Part shown: positions 44,825 through 53,209 of the stretch, piece by piece
How positions within the stretch are numbered: the stretch's first letter is position 1
How the letters are laid out: each line of letters opens with the position of its first letter
Notes under the pieces: generated by a model
What the model was told of the DNA's origin: nothing
Databases searched by the model: none
What the model saw: only the letters and a program-made list of their open reading frames with translations
Assembly (NCBI GenBank): GCA_021405325.1
Contig: QWII01000076.1
Span: forward strand, 1-64,000
DNA length: 64,000 nucleotides
Reading direction: 5' to 3'
Source of the DNA: Caldilinea sp. CFX5
GTDB lineage: Bacteria; Chloroflexota; Anaerolineae; Caldilineales; Caldilineaceae
Made by a program: the position numbers and the translations under genes

Positions 44825-44849
44825 CAAATGGTTGAATTGGGCATACAAT
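44821..44849 (+). promoter_or_regulatory. mazEF promoter
   Basis: TTGACA (44821-44826), 17-base spacer, TACAAT (44844-44849). It overlaps the stop codon of the cupin gene and is 38 bases before the mazE ATG. Confidence 0.8.
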
Positions 44850-44886
44850 GTAATTACGGTGTTTATTGAGAAAGAACGGTCTGCCC

Positions 44887-45153
44887 ATGACAACAGCAGT
44901 GAAGACACACATCATTAAAATTGGCAACTCGCAAGGGATTCGCATTCCCAAGGTGTTACTTCAGCAAGTTGGTTTACATCATGAAGTCGAAGTCGAAGCC
45001 CAGTCGGGTCAGTTGGTCATTCGGCCCATTGCCGCAGCGCGCCAGGGCTGGGACCAAGCCTTTCAAGCAATGGCAATGCAGAGTGATGACCACTTGCTCG
45101 ATCCCGAACCGCTGGTTCTGACCGAATGGGAAACGAGTGAGTGGGAATGGTAG
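44887..45153 (+). CDS. mazE: MazE-type antitoxin (AbrB/SpoVT fold)
   Basis: An 88-residue protein. The N-terminal swapped-hairpin DNA-binding domain reads 'HIIKIGNSQGIRIPKVLLQQ' and 'EVEVEAQSGQLVIRPI'; the C-terminal part is acidic and Trp-rich ('LTEWETSEWEW'), as expected for the segment that blocks the toxin. It should neutralise MazF and repress the shared promoter, which sits just upstream. The toxin gene overlaps its last 7 bases. Confidence 0.9.
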   Translation: MTTAVKTHIIKIGNSQGIRIPKVLLQQVGLHHEVEVEAQSGQLVIRPIAAARQGWDQAFQAMAMQSDDHLLDPEPLVLTEWETSEWEW

Positions 45154-45470
45154 CCAAGCGTTTTGAGGTTTATCTCGTCAATTTAGACCCCACGGTTGGC
45201 GCTGAAATTCAAAAGACACGCCCCTGTGTCGTTGTGTCACCCGATGAAATGAACCGTCATATTGCGACTGTGATCATTGCCCCAATGACAACGCAAGGAA
45301 AAGCGTACCCAACGTGTGTGGGTTGCCGCTTTGAAGGAAAAAGCGGCTTGATTGTGTTGGATCAATTGCGTACTGTGGATCGCACACGGCTGGTGAAACG
45401 GCTTGGGACATTGAGCGCCGATGAGCAAAGCGCGGTGCTGCGCGTGCTGGCTGAAATGTTTGCCGAATAA
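45147..45470 (+). CDS. mazF: MazF-type mRNA interferase toxin
   Basis: The 107-residue toxin starts at ATG 45147, overlapping mazE. It shows the PemK/MazF core 'FEVYLVNLDPTVGAEIQKTR' and 'PCVVVSPDEMN', then 'IIAPMTTQGKAYPT' and 'GLIVLDQLRTVDRTRL'. The Arg and Thr residues of the active site are in place. MazF cuts mRNA at short specific sites when the antitoxin is lost. Its stop overlaps the start of the next gene in a TAATG junction, an unusual tie between a toxin and a metabolic gene. Confidence 0.92.
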   Translation: MVAKRFEVYLVNLDPTVGAEIQKTRPCVVVSPDEMNRHIATVIIAPMTTQGKAYPTCVGCRFEGKSGLIVLDQLRTVDRTRLVKRLGTLSADEQSAVLRVLAEMFAE

Positions 45471-46294
45471 TGAGCCGTTTTCTCTTCTTCCCCTTTCTTT
45501 GGGTGAATCACGCTAGGCTACAACAGCAACTGGTCGGCAAGCGCGTTCTCATCACCGGCGCCAGCTATGGCATCGGCGAGTGTCTGGTCGAAAGGTTGGC
45601 TGACACTGGCGCCCATCTGCTGCTGGTGGCGCGTACAGCGGAGAAATTGCAGGAAGTCCAGCAGCGGGTAATCGCCAAAGGGGGACGGGCCGACATCTTT
45701 CCCTGTGACCTGACCAACGCTGCCGCAGTGCAAGCCTTACTGACGCAACTACAAGAACTGGGCGGCATCGACATCTTTGTCAACAATGCCGGCAAATCGA
45801 TCCGCCGCTCCATCTTTGCCTCGCTGGATCGCTTCCATGATTTTACCCGCACTATGAATCTCAACTATTTCGGCCCGGTGCAACTGCTGCTGGGGCTGAT
45901 TCCCGGTTTGGTGGCGCGGCAGGGGCAGGTGATCAACATCTCCGCCATCAACGTCCTCCTGGCGCCGATGCCGCTGTGGGCCGCCTACCAAGCCTCGAAA
46001 AGCGCCTTTGACCAGTGGTTGCGCACCGTGGCGCCGGAGTTGAATGCCCGTGGCGTCGCCACCACGACCATCTATCTGCCGCTGGTGCGCACCCGCATGA
46101 TCGAACCGACCGCCGCTTATAAAAACATGCCGGCCATGCAACCGGAGGAAGTCGCCGCCCTGATTTGCCGGGCCATCCTTACCCGCAAACAAACGTATAT
46201 GCCCTGGTGGCTACCGGCGGCGCAACTGGCCGCGCTCCTCTTCCGCCGCCCATGGGAACTGCTCATGACCCGGCAATCGCGCCCGGAACGATAG
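45470..46294 (+). CDS. Short-chain dehydrogenase with hydrophobic C-terminus
   Basis: A 274-residue classical SDR: cofactor loop 'ITGASYGIGECLVERL', 'VNNAGKS', active site Ser in 'INISAINVL' and Tyr/Lys in 'YQASKSAFDQW'. The N-terminus ('FLFFPFLWVN') and C-terminus ('MPWWLPAAQLAALLF') are hydrophobic, as in SDRs that act on long-chain acyl substrates at the membrane. It overlaps the mazF stop by one base and precedes an acyl-CoA ligase gene by 10 bases, so the two should act on the same lipid-like substrate. Confidence 0.87.
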   Translation: MSRFLFFPFLWVNHARLQQQLVGKRVLITGASYGIGECLVERLADTGAHLLLVARTAEKLQEVQQRVIAKGGRADIFPCDLTNAAAVQALLTQLQELGGIDIFVNNAGKSIRRSIFASLDRFHDFTRTMNLNYFGPVQLLLGLIPGLVARQGQVINISAINVLLAPMPLWAAYQASKSAFDQWLRTVAPELNARGVATTTIYLPLVRTRMIEPTAAYKNMPAMQPEEVAALICRAILTRKQTYMPWWLPAAQLAALLFRRPWELLMTRQSRPER

Positions 46295-46304
46295 GGAGAG
46301 CGCC

Positions 46305-47828
46305 ATGTTGACGCTGCTGCACAAGTTGTATCGTATTCGCTTGCTGACGGTTGCCGGTTTATTTCACCTGTTCACCGCACTTCTGATGACCGGGGTGAAC
46401 CTGATGGTGCTGTTGCGGCTGGCGGCGAAGTTACACCCGACGCGTGGCGTCTTTGTCAACCAGCGCGAACAACTCACCTATGCCCAACTTTGGCAACAGA
46501 GCGAGACACTGGCGGGTGCGCTCCAACAGCACTATGGCGTCCGGCCCCAGCAAAAAATCGCCATTGCCTGCCGCAATCATGACGCGGCGATCAAGGCCAT
46601 CTTTGCCGTTGCCCGCTTGGGGGCGCATCTCTACCTGCTCAATCCCGAAATGAGCAGCGAGCAATTGCAGGCCGTCGAAGCGCGGATGGGTTTTGACCTG
46701 TTGATCCACGACGAAGCGTTGACGCCACTGCTTGTCAACACCGCGTTGCAGAACAAAGCGCTTCCCGCCTATCATGCCACGGCTGATTCAATCGACCGTC
46801 TGTCAACCCAGCCCAACCTGAAGCCACTACGCCTGCCCAAAGTGACCGCCAGCGCCATCGTTGTCATGACTGGCGGCACGACCGGCCAGCCCAAGTCGGT
46901 TAGTCGCAAGCCATCGCTTGTCAATTACCTACCGCCATTTCTCGCATTGCTGACGCAGGTTCACCTGGATCGCTACCAATCGCTCTATGTCGCCACGCCG
47001 GTCTGTCATGGTTATGGGCTGGCGATGTTGCTCATTGGGCTGTTGCTGGGCGTCAATCTCTATTTCACCGAACGCTTTGAGGCGACACAAGCCGGCGCTT
47101 TCATCGCCACCCACAACATCGAGGCGCTGATTGTCGTGCCGGTGATGCTACAACGGCTGCTCAAGATTGATCCGGCGCACTTGGCGTCCATTCAGTGTAT
47201 TGTCACTGGCGGCGCTTTGTTGAGTCCGGCCCTGGCGCAAGCTGCTCTTAACCAACTTGGCCGCAAGCTTTTCAACCTGTATGGCACGTCGGAAGCTGGA
47301 TTCTGTATCATCGGTACGCCGGCGCTCCTTGCCGGTAAAGCCACTGCCCTAGGGCAACCGGTGCCGGGCGTGCAGACCAAAATTATCGACGCCGCCGGGC
47401 AAGAAGCCGCCACCGGCAAGATCGGCCAGCTCCATATCCGCAGCCGCTGGACCGCCAACCGTCATCATTGGATCGCCACCGGCGACCTCGCTTATTGTGA
47501 CGCTGATGGCGACCTTTTCCTCTGTGGCCGTGTCGATGATATGATCGTTTCCGGCGGTGAAAATGTCTATCCGGTTGAACTCGAACAGGTTCTCGCCCAA
47601 CACCCGGATCTGGAAGCAGTTGCCGTGGTCGGCATTCCCGACGCCGAGTTTGGTCAACGCTTAAAAGCCGTCGTGATTCCTAAGCCAGCGGCGACACTGG
47701 ATCAAGCGATCCTGCTGGCGTGGCTCAAACCCCGCGTCGCCCGCTACCAGATGCCGGCGCTCATTGACTTCCGCCGCGAACTCCCCTATACTACACTCGG
47801 CAAAATCGACAAGAAAGCGCTCAAATAA
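46305..47828 (+). CDS. Acyl-CoA synthetase / AMP-dependent ligase
   Basis: A 507-residue member of the adenylate-forming superfamily. The P-loop-like motif is 'VVMTGGTTGQPKSV', the adenine site 'NLYGTSEAGFC', then 'IATGDLAYCDADGDLFLCGR' and the hinge 'DDMIVSGGENVYPVELEQVL', ending with the catalytic lysine in 'TTLGKIDKKAL'. It likely activates a fatty or branched carboxylic acid as acyl-AMP and loads CoA (or a carrier protein). The N-terminal 40 residues are hydrophobic, suggesting membrane association. It sits between an SDR and a PhyH dioxygenase on the same strand. Confidence 0.88.
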   Translation: MLTLLHKLYRIRLLTVAGLFHLFTALLMTGVNLMVLLRLAAKLHPTRGVFVNQREQLTYAQLWQQSETLAGALQQHYGVRPQQKIAIACRNHDAAIKAIFAVARLGAHLYLLNPEMSSEQLQAVEARMGFDLLIHDEALTPLLVNTALQNKALPAYHATADSIDRLSTQPNLKPLRLPKVTASAIVVMTGGTTGQPKSVSRKPSLVNYLPPFLALLTQVHLDRYQSLYVATPVCHGYGLAMLLIGLLLGVNLYFTERFEATQAGAFIATHNIEALIVVPVMLQRLLKIDPAHLASIQCIVTGGALLSPALAQAALNQLGRKLFNLYGTSEAGFCIIGTPALLAGKATALGQPVPGVQTKIIDAAGQEAATGKIGQLHIRSRWTANRHHWIATGDLAYCDADGDLFLCGRVDDMIVSGGENVYPVELEQVLAQHPDLEAVAVVGIPDAEFGQRLKAVVIPKPAATLDQAILLAWLKPRVARYQMPALIDFRRELPYTTLGKIDKKALK

Positions 47829-47865
47829 GCCGATCATCCAATCCTAGAAAGGCCAGAGAAAACCG

Positions 47866-48696
47866 ATGATCACGATTACCATTACGACCGAAGAACGCAA
47901 AACCGGCGACCTTCCCCCTGACAAACTAGCGACCGCCCTCCAAGCAATGGCGGAGGATGGCGTCGTAGCCCTGCGGCAGGCCATCGATGTCACCGCCATT
48001 GACGCCTTGTGCGCCAAAATGCTCGACGACCTGGCGCGCTATGAAGAACTGTACGAAATCGACAACAACTTCCAAGGCGTGCGCCCGCCCCCCTTTCACC
48101 CCTTTCTCTTCCCGGCAATTGTCTTCAACGAACCGGCCATCACCATCAGCCGCGCTGTTTTAGGGCCGGCCGCGACCTTGACCAGCTATGGCGCCAACAC
48201 CGCCTTTACCGGTTCACAACCACAAATTGTCCATGCCGACGCCGTGCCGCCGCAACCGGGGCCGTATGGGCCATGTACATTGCTGGTGGTCAATGTGCCG
48301 CTGGTCGATGTCACCGAGGAAAATGGCGCCACCATCTACTGGCCCGGCACCCATCACGACACCCGTCTGCACAGCGGCAACCGTTTCCCCACCGCCGAAA
48401 TGATCGCCGAGTGGGAAGCCAAACGCCCTGCCGAACGGGTGCTGACGCAACGGGGCGATCTGGTGTTGCGCGACATGCGCGTCTGGCATGGCGGGATGCC
48501 CAATCGCAGCCAAACCCACCGTCCCATGTTGGCGCTCGTCCATCGCCACGCCAAGCCGGAACAGGGGACCTTTGAAGCGGAAGAAGGCAGTGAGGCGTTC
48601 TGGGCCAGCAACCCTCGCTTGCAAACCAGCCCATTCTTTGTTCCGAAACCGATTGACTATCTGCGTCAAGGCCACTCCCGACCAGGGAAGAAGTAG
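47866..48696 (+). CDS. Phytanoyl-CoA dioxygenase (PhyH) family protein
   Basis: The 276-residue protein fits the Fe(II)/2-oxoglutarate-dependent PhyH family. The first metal ligands are in 'QIVHADAVPPQPGPYGP' (H-x-D) and the second His lies in 'DMRVWHGGMPNRS', followed by 'HRPMLALVHRH' that can bind 2-oxoglutarate. 'NGATIYWPGTHHDTR' is the usual middle segment. It probably hydroxylates a small or lipid substrate. It follows an acyl-CoA ligase and may act on the thioester product. Confidence 0.85.
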   Translation: MITITITTEERKTGDLPPDKLATALQAMAEDGVVALRQAIDVTAIDALCAKMLDDLARYEELYEIDNNFQGVRPPPFHPFLFPAIVFNEPAITISRAVLGPAATLTSYGANTAFTGSQPQIVHADAVPPQPGPYGPCTLLVVNVPLVDVTEENGATIYWPGTHHDTRLHSGNRFPTAEMIAEWEAKRPAERVLTQRGDLVLRDMRVWHGGMPNRSQTHRPMLALVHRHAKPEQGTFEAEEGSEAFWASNPRLQTSPFFVPKPIDYLRQGHSRPGKK

Positions 48697-48710
48697 ATGT
48701 GTTACCGATC

Positions 48711-49688
48711 ATGAACGAGCCAATGTCACTCCTCACCCTGCGCGATATCTATCGGGCGCGCCAAGCGATTGCGCCCTTTGTCCGGCGCACGCCGCTGTTC
48801 TATTCAAGCGCCTTGTCGGCCCACACTGGCGCTAAGGTCTATCTCAAGTTGGAAAACCAACAGGAGACCGGCGCCTTCAAATTGCGCGGCGCCGCCAATC
48901 GTCTCACCGCCTTGACCCCGGCGGAACGTCAACGGGGCGTGATCACCGTCTCCACCGGCAATCATGGGCGGGCCGTGGCCTACATGGCGCAACGACTTGG
49001 CATCCGCGCGGTCATCTGTGTGCCTGAACTGGTCTTGCCCCACAAAGTCGCCGCCATGCGCAGCCTGGGCGCCGAGGTCATCATTCATGGGCGCACGCAA
49101 GATGATGCCGAATTGTACGCAATGACATTACAAGAAGCGCAAGACTTGACCATGGTTTCCGCCTTTGATGATCTGCATATCATCGCCGGTCAGGGAACAA
49201 TTGGGCTGGAAATTCTAGAGGATCTGCCACTGGTTGATACGGTCGTCGTCCCGCTCTCCGGCGGCGGATTGATGGGTGGGATTGCGGCGGCCCTCAAGCA
49301 TGCTGATTCGGCCATTCGTCTGGTCGGCGTCTCCCAGGAACGGGGGCCGGCGATGGCGCTCAGTCTACAGGCCGGCGCGCCGGTGCCGGTGGTGGAAGAA
49401 CCGTCGCTGGCGGATAGTCTGCTGGGTGGGATTGGGCTGGAAAACCGCTACACCTTGCCCTTGATTCGCGACTTGATCGATGAGGTGATTCTGGTAAGTG
49501 AAGCGGAGATCGCCGCCGCAATGGCACACGCGCTACGCCAGGAAAAACAAGTGGTGGAAGGGGGCGGCAGTGTGGGCATTGCCGCGCTGCTGGCGAATAA
49601 GGTTACTCAACTTGGCGAACATGTCGCCGTTGTGGTCAGTGGCGGCAATGTGGATATGACCAAACTGCTGGCGCTTGTCAATCATTGA
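48711..49688 (+). CDS. EutB-like threonine/serine dehydratase family protein
   Basis: About 325 residues of a fold-type II PLP enzyme. The PLP lysine is in 'ETGAFKLRGAANRL', the phosphate loop is 'VVPLSGGGLMGGIAAALK', and 'TVSTGNHGRAVAYMAQRL' and 'LLGGIGLENRYTLPLIRDL' match the hydroxyectoine-utilisation dehydratase (EutB) group better than biosynthetic threonine dehydratase; no ACT domain is present. No other ectoine genes are seen, so the substrate could instead be another 3-hydroxy amino acid. GTG at 48699 and the ATGs at 48711 and 48723 are all possible starts. Confidence 0.8.
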   Translation: MNEPMSLLTLRDIYRARQAIAPFVRRTPLFYSSALSAHTGAKVYLKLENQQETGAFKLRGAANRLTALTPAERQRGVITVSTGNHGRAVAYMAQRLGIRAVICVPELVLPHKVAAMRSLGAEVIIHGRTQDDAELYAMTLQEAQDLTMVSAFDDLHIIAGQGTIGLEILEDLPLVDTVVVPLSGGGLMGGIAAALKHADSAIRLVGVSQERGPAMALSLQAGAPVPVVEEPSLADSLLGGIGLENRYTLPLIRDLIDEVILVSEAEIAAAMAHALRQEKQVVEGGGSVGIAALLANKVTQLGEHVAVVVSGGNVDMTKLLALVNH

Positions 49689-49702
49689 GAATGCCACCCA
49701 AC

Positions 49703-49772
49703 TATCACCGCGAATCAAAGGATTAGCGAATCATTCACGGTTGATTCGCTAATCCTTTGATTCGCGGTGATA
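49703..49772. terminator. 31-bp bidirectional hairpin terminator
   Basis: Perfect arms 49703-49733 and 49742-49772 with an 8-base loop lie between convergent genes, 15 bases after one stop and 4 bases from the other. Confidence 0.85.
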
Positions 49773-49775
49773 TGC

Positions 49776-50681
49776 CTAGCTGCCTCTCGCCATACCATAC
49801 TTTTGCCAGGTCATTAAGCCGCCCCGAATCAACTCAATCCCTGACGCCACACTCTGCGCGCTGCCTTCGCCCTCGCCATAGACGGAGACCACGGCGTAGG
49901 CGGCCACTTTTCCGGTTGCCATCACCGTATCGATTGCGTCCAGCACTTGCGCCATATCCGGCCCATTGGGTTCACGCGTGCCGTGATTGGGGACATAACG
50001 CTCATCCAAAATATCAGAATCGATATGCAGATAGATCAGGTCACAGCGGGCGGCTAACTGTTCAATGGCCGGCGCTAACGGCTCGCCAGGAAAACCGGGC
50101 GCCGGCGCGGCCACCACCACATCCGTTGCGCGGATCAACTGCTCTTCCAGCGGGTCGAGATTGCGCACATCAACCATCACAATCCGTTCGGTCGGAATGG
50201 GCGCGACAATGTGGGAGCCAAGCCGCCACTTGGGATAGGCCAACCCGGCGCAGACCGCCACCGGCATCCCGCCCAACATACCGGAGATGGTGGTCTTGGG
50301 CGTGTTGAAATCGCCATGCGCATCAAACCAGACCAGGCCAATGCGCACATCGGCGCCATAGACATCTTGCAAGCCGCCAAAGACGCCGGTAATGTGGCTG
50401 CAATCGCCGCCGCTCATCAGGATGGCCCTGCCGGCGCGTACCCCCTCGGCGACTGCTTGCGCAATCGCACCGCCCATGATGCCCAAATTATCCGGTTCGA
50501 CCGGCTGACGTCGGCTATCGGGAAAGCGTGGCTCGACCACTGTGACCGGTAGCGACGCCGAATGATAAACGTTGGCGGCGGTGTAAGCGTCTAAGCTGCG
50601 CTCGTCCCGTTGCGCCAGGCGACTGCCCCGGTAGCGCACGCCGACGACCTGTAAACCGGCCAGTGGTTGCTGCGTTTGCAT
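49776..50681 (-). CDS. Arginase/agmatinase family protein with Cys at a metal-ligand site
   Basis: A 301-residue ureohydrolase-fold protein. Binuclear metal motifs are 'LMSGGDCSHI', 'VWFDAHGDFNTP' (D-x-H-x-D) and 'YLHIDSDILDERYVPNHG' (D-x-D). In arginase and agmatinase the first motif is normally GGDHS, and its His binds Mn; here Cys replaces it. Variants with Cys exist in the superfamily, so it may hydrolyse a guanidine compound other than arginine. No urea, ornithine or polyamine gene adjoins it. The ATG at 50681 has an AAGGAG box upstream on the minus strand. Confidence 0.87.
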   Translation of the reverse strand: MQTQQPLAGLQVVGVRYRGSRLAQRDERSLDAYTAANVYHSASLPVTVVEPRFPDSRRQPVEPDNLGIMGGAIAQAVAEGVRAGRAILMSGGDCSHITGVFGGLQDVYGADVRIGLVWFDAHGDFNTPKTTISGMLGGMPVAVCAGLAYPKWRLGSHIVAPIPTERIVMVDVRNLDPLEEQLIRATDVVVAAPAPGFPGEPLAPAIEQLAARCDLIYLHIDSDILDERYVPNHGTREPNGPDMAQVLDAIDTVMATGKVAAYAVVSVYGEGEGSAQSVASGIELIRGGLMTWQKYGMARGS

Positions 50682-51050
50682 GACTACTCCTTCTTCTCAT
50701 AAAAGCTTAATGTTTGCTCCACAATTCCTTGAGCTTTGCACGCTAGGATCAGGGTGCATTGTAACCCTGATTAGAATGAGGATAGAAATTACCATCCGGC
50801 TTTGCCGAAACAGCCCCTCCATTCATAAGATTACGGTTATGACAGCGAAGTGCTGCTATACTCGTGGGCAACTTGCATGACAGACCCGGTTTCTGCCAGA
50901 AACCGGGTCTGTCATGCAAGATCACTTTTAATGCTAGATTAATCTAAGATTAATCAAAAACACAGAAAAGGGTTCGTTATCTATCAGTAGAAACATCTGT
51001 TGCGGCGCTTGCTGGCCGTCTGACAGATGGGGCGTACAGCGGAGGAAAGC
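50682..51050. other. Intergenic region with 24-bp hairpin
   Basis: No gene is seen in 369 bases between divergent genes. It holds a perfect hairpin (50872-50920) and an A/T-rich stretch (50925-50990) that could contain a promoter for the gene at 51051. Confidence 0.55.
50872..50920. repeat. Perfect 24-bp hairpin
   Basis: Arms 50872-50895 and 50897-50920 with a one-base loop; almost fully palindromic. No adjacent gene ends here, so it is not an obvious terminator. Confidence 0.8.
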
Positions 51051-52334
51051 ATGAGGCGTCAACACGTTTCCTTTGAATGGCATCTCGTCGAAGATGAAAG
51101 TGCCTGGAACAACTTGCCGGTCCAGGAATGGGGCGCTGACCATAGTCGCTTGATTGCTACGCAACAGGCAACCGTTACAGTCGATCAACGGCTTACGGCG
51201 CAATTGTTGCGCGGCCTGACCCTCTGTCTGGCCGGCTTGCTGCTGGTGGCCGCCGTAGACATGACCCCCGATGAGCGTGAGCGGCGGCGCGCCATCACCG
51301 GCATTAGCGCCCTGTTGACTGCAGATCTAAAAGAAACAGATAACGCAGAACTGTCACCGGTTGCCTTGCTCCTGGCGACGCCACCCGCAGCGACGCCGCC
51401 CGATCAACCCACGGCGCCCGCCATTGGGCTGGTGCGCATTGAACCCATCGGTGAAGTGACGTTGGCCGAAGTAGTGCTCACCGACCAACCGCCCAACTGG
51501 CGCATGACCACCCCCTATCGTGAAACCCGCTTCTACCATGAAACTGATGATGGCTGGCGACAGATTCGCCCGGACGAAGACTTTTGGGGCGACTCTATGC
51601 AACGGGAAACCACTCACCTCCGCTTTGAATATATGGCCCGTGACGCAGTAACGGTCGAACCTTTACTGGAACAGATAGACGCACTTTATGTGACGGCGCA
51701 CACCTTTCTGGGCCTGGCGCCACCCACGTCACCGACAAAACTCACCATTGAGATTACCCCAGAGCGCGTAAGCGGCTGGGGTGTTTCGGAAGACCGTGTG
51801 CGTGTCACCTCACCGATTATGGCCCAGATTCCCACCGAACTAACAGCGTTAACCTTTCTCCGTCATCAAATCACCACTCGCTTATTGTCACAAATTATCA
51901 GCAGCCCACCAACCAGCCAAACTAGCGAAGCGTCCAGCGAGCGTTCCTTCCTGGCCCAGTGGCGCGGGATGCGGCGTGGGTTGCGCAGTTGGTTGCAATC
52001 TGAACTGCTGACCGAACGCTGGCCGTGGGATCAACAGGCCGCATCCCTATTGCAGGAGGAATACCGACCGGCTGAACCGCTGCCGCTGGGCGCGCTCTGG
52101 TGGGGCAATGGCCAGCAATTCTCCGAACCGGAACAGATGATGTGGCAGAGCGCCGCCGCCGAGTCGGTGATTGACTATGCCGTCGCCACCTATGGCCCGG
52201 AAATCTTACCGCAACTCTGGCGTGGCTTTCATCGCTATGAAACTTCCGCCGAGTGGGTCAATGGCGTCTTTGATCTCACCGTCGAAGAGTTTGAAGCCGG
52301 CTGGAATCAATATCTGGCCGAGCGACAGGATTAA
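51051..52334 (+). CDS. Membrane-anchored MA-like protein (hypothetical)
   Basis: A 427-residue protein with a single membrane helix at about 51-69 ('LLRGLTLCLAGLLLVAAVD') and a long external part. The C-terminal 'AAESVIDYAVATYGPEILPQ' and 'FDLTVEEFEAGWNQYL' resemble the end of gluzincin (peptidase MA-like) domains, but the zinc motif H-E-x-x-H is not found, so it is probably not an active protease. The start at 51051 is set by a GGAGG box 5 bases upstream. Role unknown; it precedes an envelope-protein group. Confidence 0.65.
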   Translation: MRRQHVSFEWHLVEDESAWNNLPVQEWGADHSRLIATQQATVTVDQRLTAQLLRGLTLCLAGLLLVAAVDMTPDERERRRAITGISALLTADLKETDNAELSPVALLLATPPAATPPDQPTAPAIGLVRIEPIGEVTLAEVVLTDQPPNWRMTTPYRETRFYHETDDGWRQIRPDEDFWGDSMQRETTHLRFEYMARDAVTVEPLLEQIDALYVTAHTFLGLAPPTSPTKLTIEITPERVSGWGVSEDRVRVTSPIMAQIPTELTALTFLRHQITTRLLSQIISSPPTSQTSEASSERSFLAQWRGMRRGLRSWLQSELLTERWPWDQQAASLLQEEYRPAEPLPLGALWWGNGQQFSEPEQMMWQSAAAESVIDYAVATYGPEILPQLWRGFHRYETSAEWVNGVFDLTVEEFEAGWNQYLAERQD

Positions 52335-52343
52335 AAATAGGTT

Positions 52344-52394
52344 GGTTGGTTTGCTCGTTGGTTGAGCCTGTCGAAACCAACGAGCAAACCAACC
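52344..52394 (+). repeat. Intergenic hairpin with conserved 11-nt loop (copy 2)
   Basis: Perfect 20-bp arms (52344-52363, 52375-52394) flank the loop GAGCCTGTCGA. The arms are built of GGTTGGTTNGCTCG-type units that continue as a tandem tract to about 52430. Confidence 0.9.
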
Positions 52395-52447
52395 AACGAG
52401 CAAACCAACCAACAAACAAACCAACACAAATTTACAGATAGGTATTT

Positions 52448-53197
52448 ATGAATCGATTGATTGACCGTAAGTCTACAAGGATGCTTGTAATGGTTCTCTT
52501 GTTAATGAGCGCGCTGGTTGGTTGCCAGACTGGCGGTGCATTACCAAAGGCTACTGGCAACCAACCAGCGCCAACAGCAACCAGTGCCCCTGTCGAAGAG
52601 GCCGCTACTGCCACCCCTGTGGCCGCAACTGATAGCAACACACAACCGGCGGCGACCGGCGTCAAAACCTTTCAAGTGACCGCCGGCACCGAAGCCCGCT
52701 TTACCATTGACGAAGTCCTCATGGGGCAAGACAAACGGGTTGTCGGCGTAACTTCGTTGGTGGAAGGGCAAATTACGGTCGACCCGGCCAACCCCGGCAG
52801 CGCCCAGATCAGTTCCATTCGCATTGATGCCCGCGACCTGACCACTGACAGCAGCCGTCGGAATGGCGCCATCCAACGCTTTGTCCTCCAATCGAATCAG
52901 GACGCCAACCGTTACATCACCTTCACGCCTACCGCCATCGAGGGCTTGCCGGCTGTAGTGACTATTGGCGAACCCTTTCAATTCAGCGTCACCGGTGATC
53001 TCACCATTCGCGATGTGACGCTGGCCCAAACCTTCCCCATGACCGTCACTGCTAATTCAGAAAACGAACTGGTCGGCGCCGGCGCCGCTATCATCACGCT
53101 GGCCGACTATCAGCTTTCCATCCCCAGCGTCCCCTCCGTCGCCTGGGTAGATGACAAAGTTACGCTGGAAATCGAATTTACTGCGCTAGCGCAATAA
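52448..53197 (+). CDS. YceI-family lipoprotein
   Basis: A 249-residue exported lipoprotein: lipobox 'SALVGC' with the Cys at residue 26, a Thr/Pro/Ala-rich spacer to about residue 70, then the YceI beta-barrel ('EARFTIDEVLMGQDKRVVG', 'ISSIRIDARDLTTDSSRR', 'FQFSVTGDLTIRDVTLAQTF'). YceI proteins bind isoprenoid or amide lipids in a barrel and are often stress-induced. It is followed 12 bases later by a LysM-hydrolase gene, so both are likely in one envelope operon. Confidence 0.9.
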   Translation: MNRLIDRKSTRMLVMVLLLMSALVGCQTGGALPKATGNQPAPTATSAPVEEAATATPVAATDSNTQPAATGVKTFQVTAGTEARFTIDEVLMGQDKRVVGVTSLVEGQITVDPANPGSAQISSIRIDARDLTTDSSRRNGAIQRFVLQSNQDANRYITFTPTAIEGLPAVVTIGEPFQFSVTGDLTIRDVTLAQTFPMTVTANSENELVGAGAAIITLADYQLSIPSVPSVAWVDDKVTLEIEFTALAQ

Positions 53198-53209
53198 GGA
53201 ATAGAAAAC

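Noticed and set aside
44821..45470. Toxin-antitoxin pair as a sign of an integrated plasmid or phage
   Set aside because: No integrase, att-like repeat or replication gene is nearby, and flanking genes share the same style and strand.
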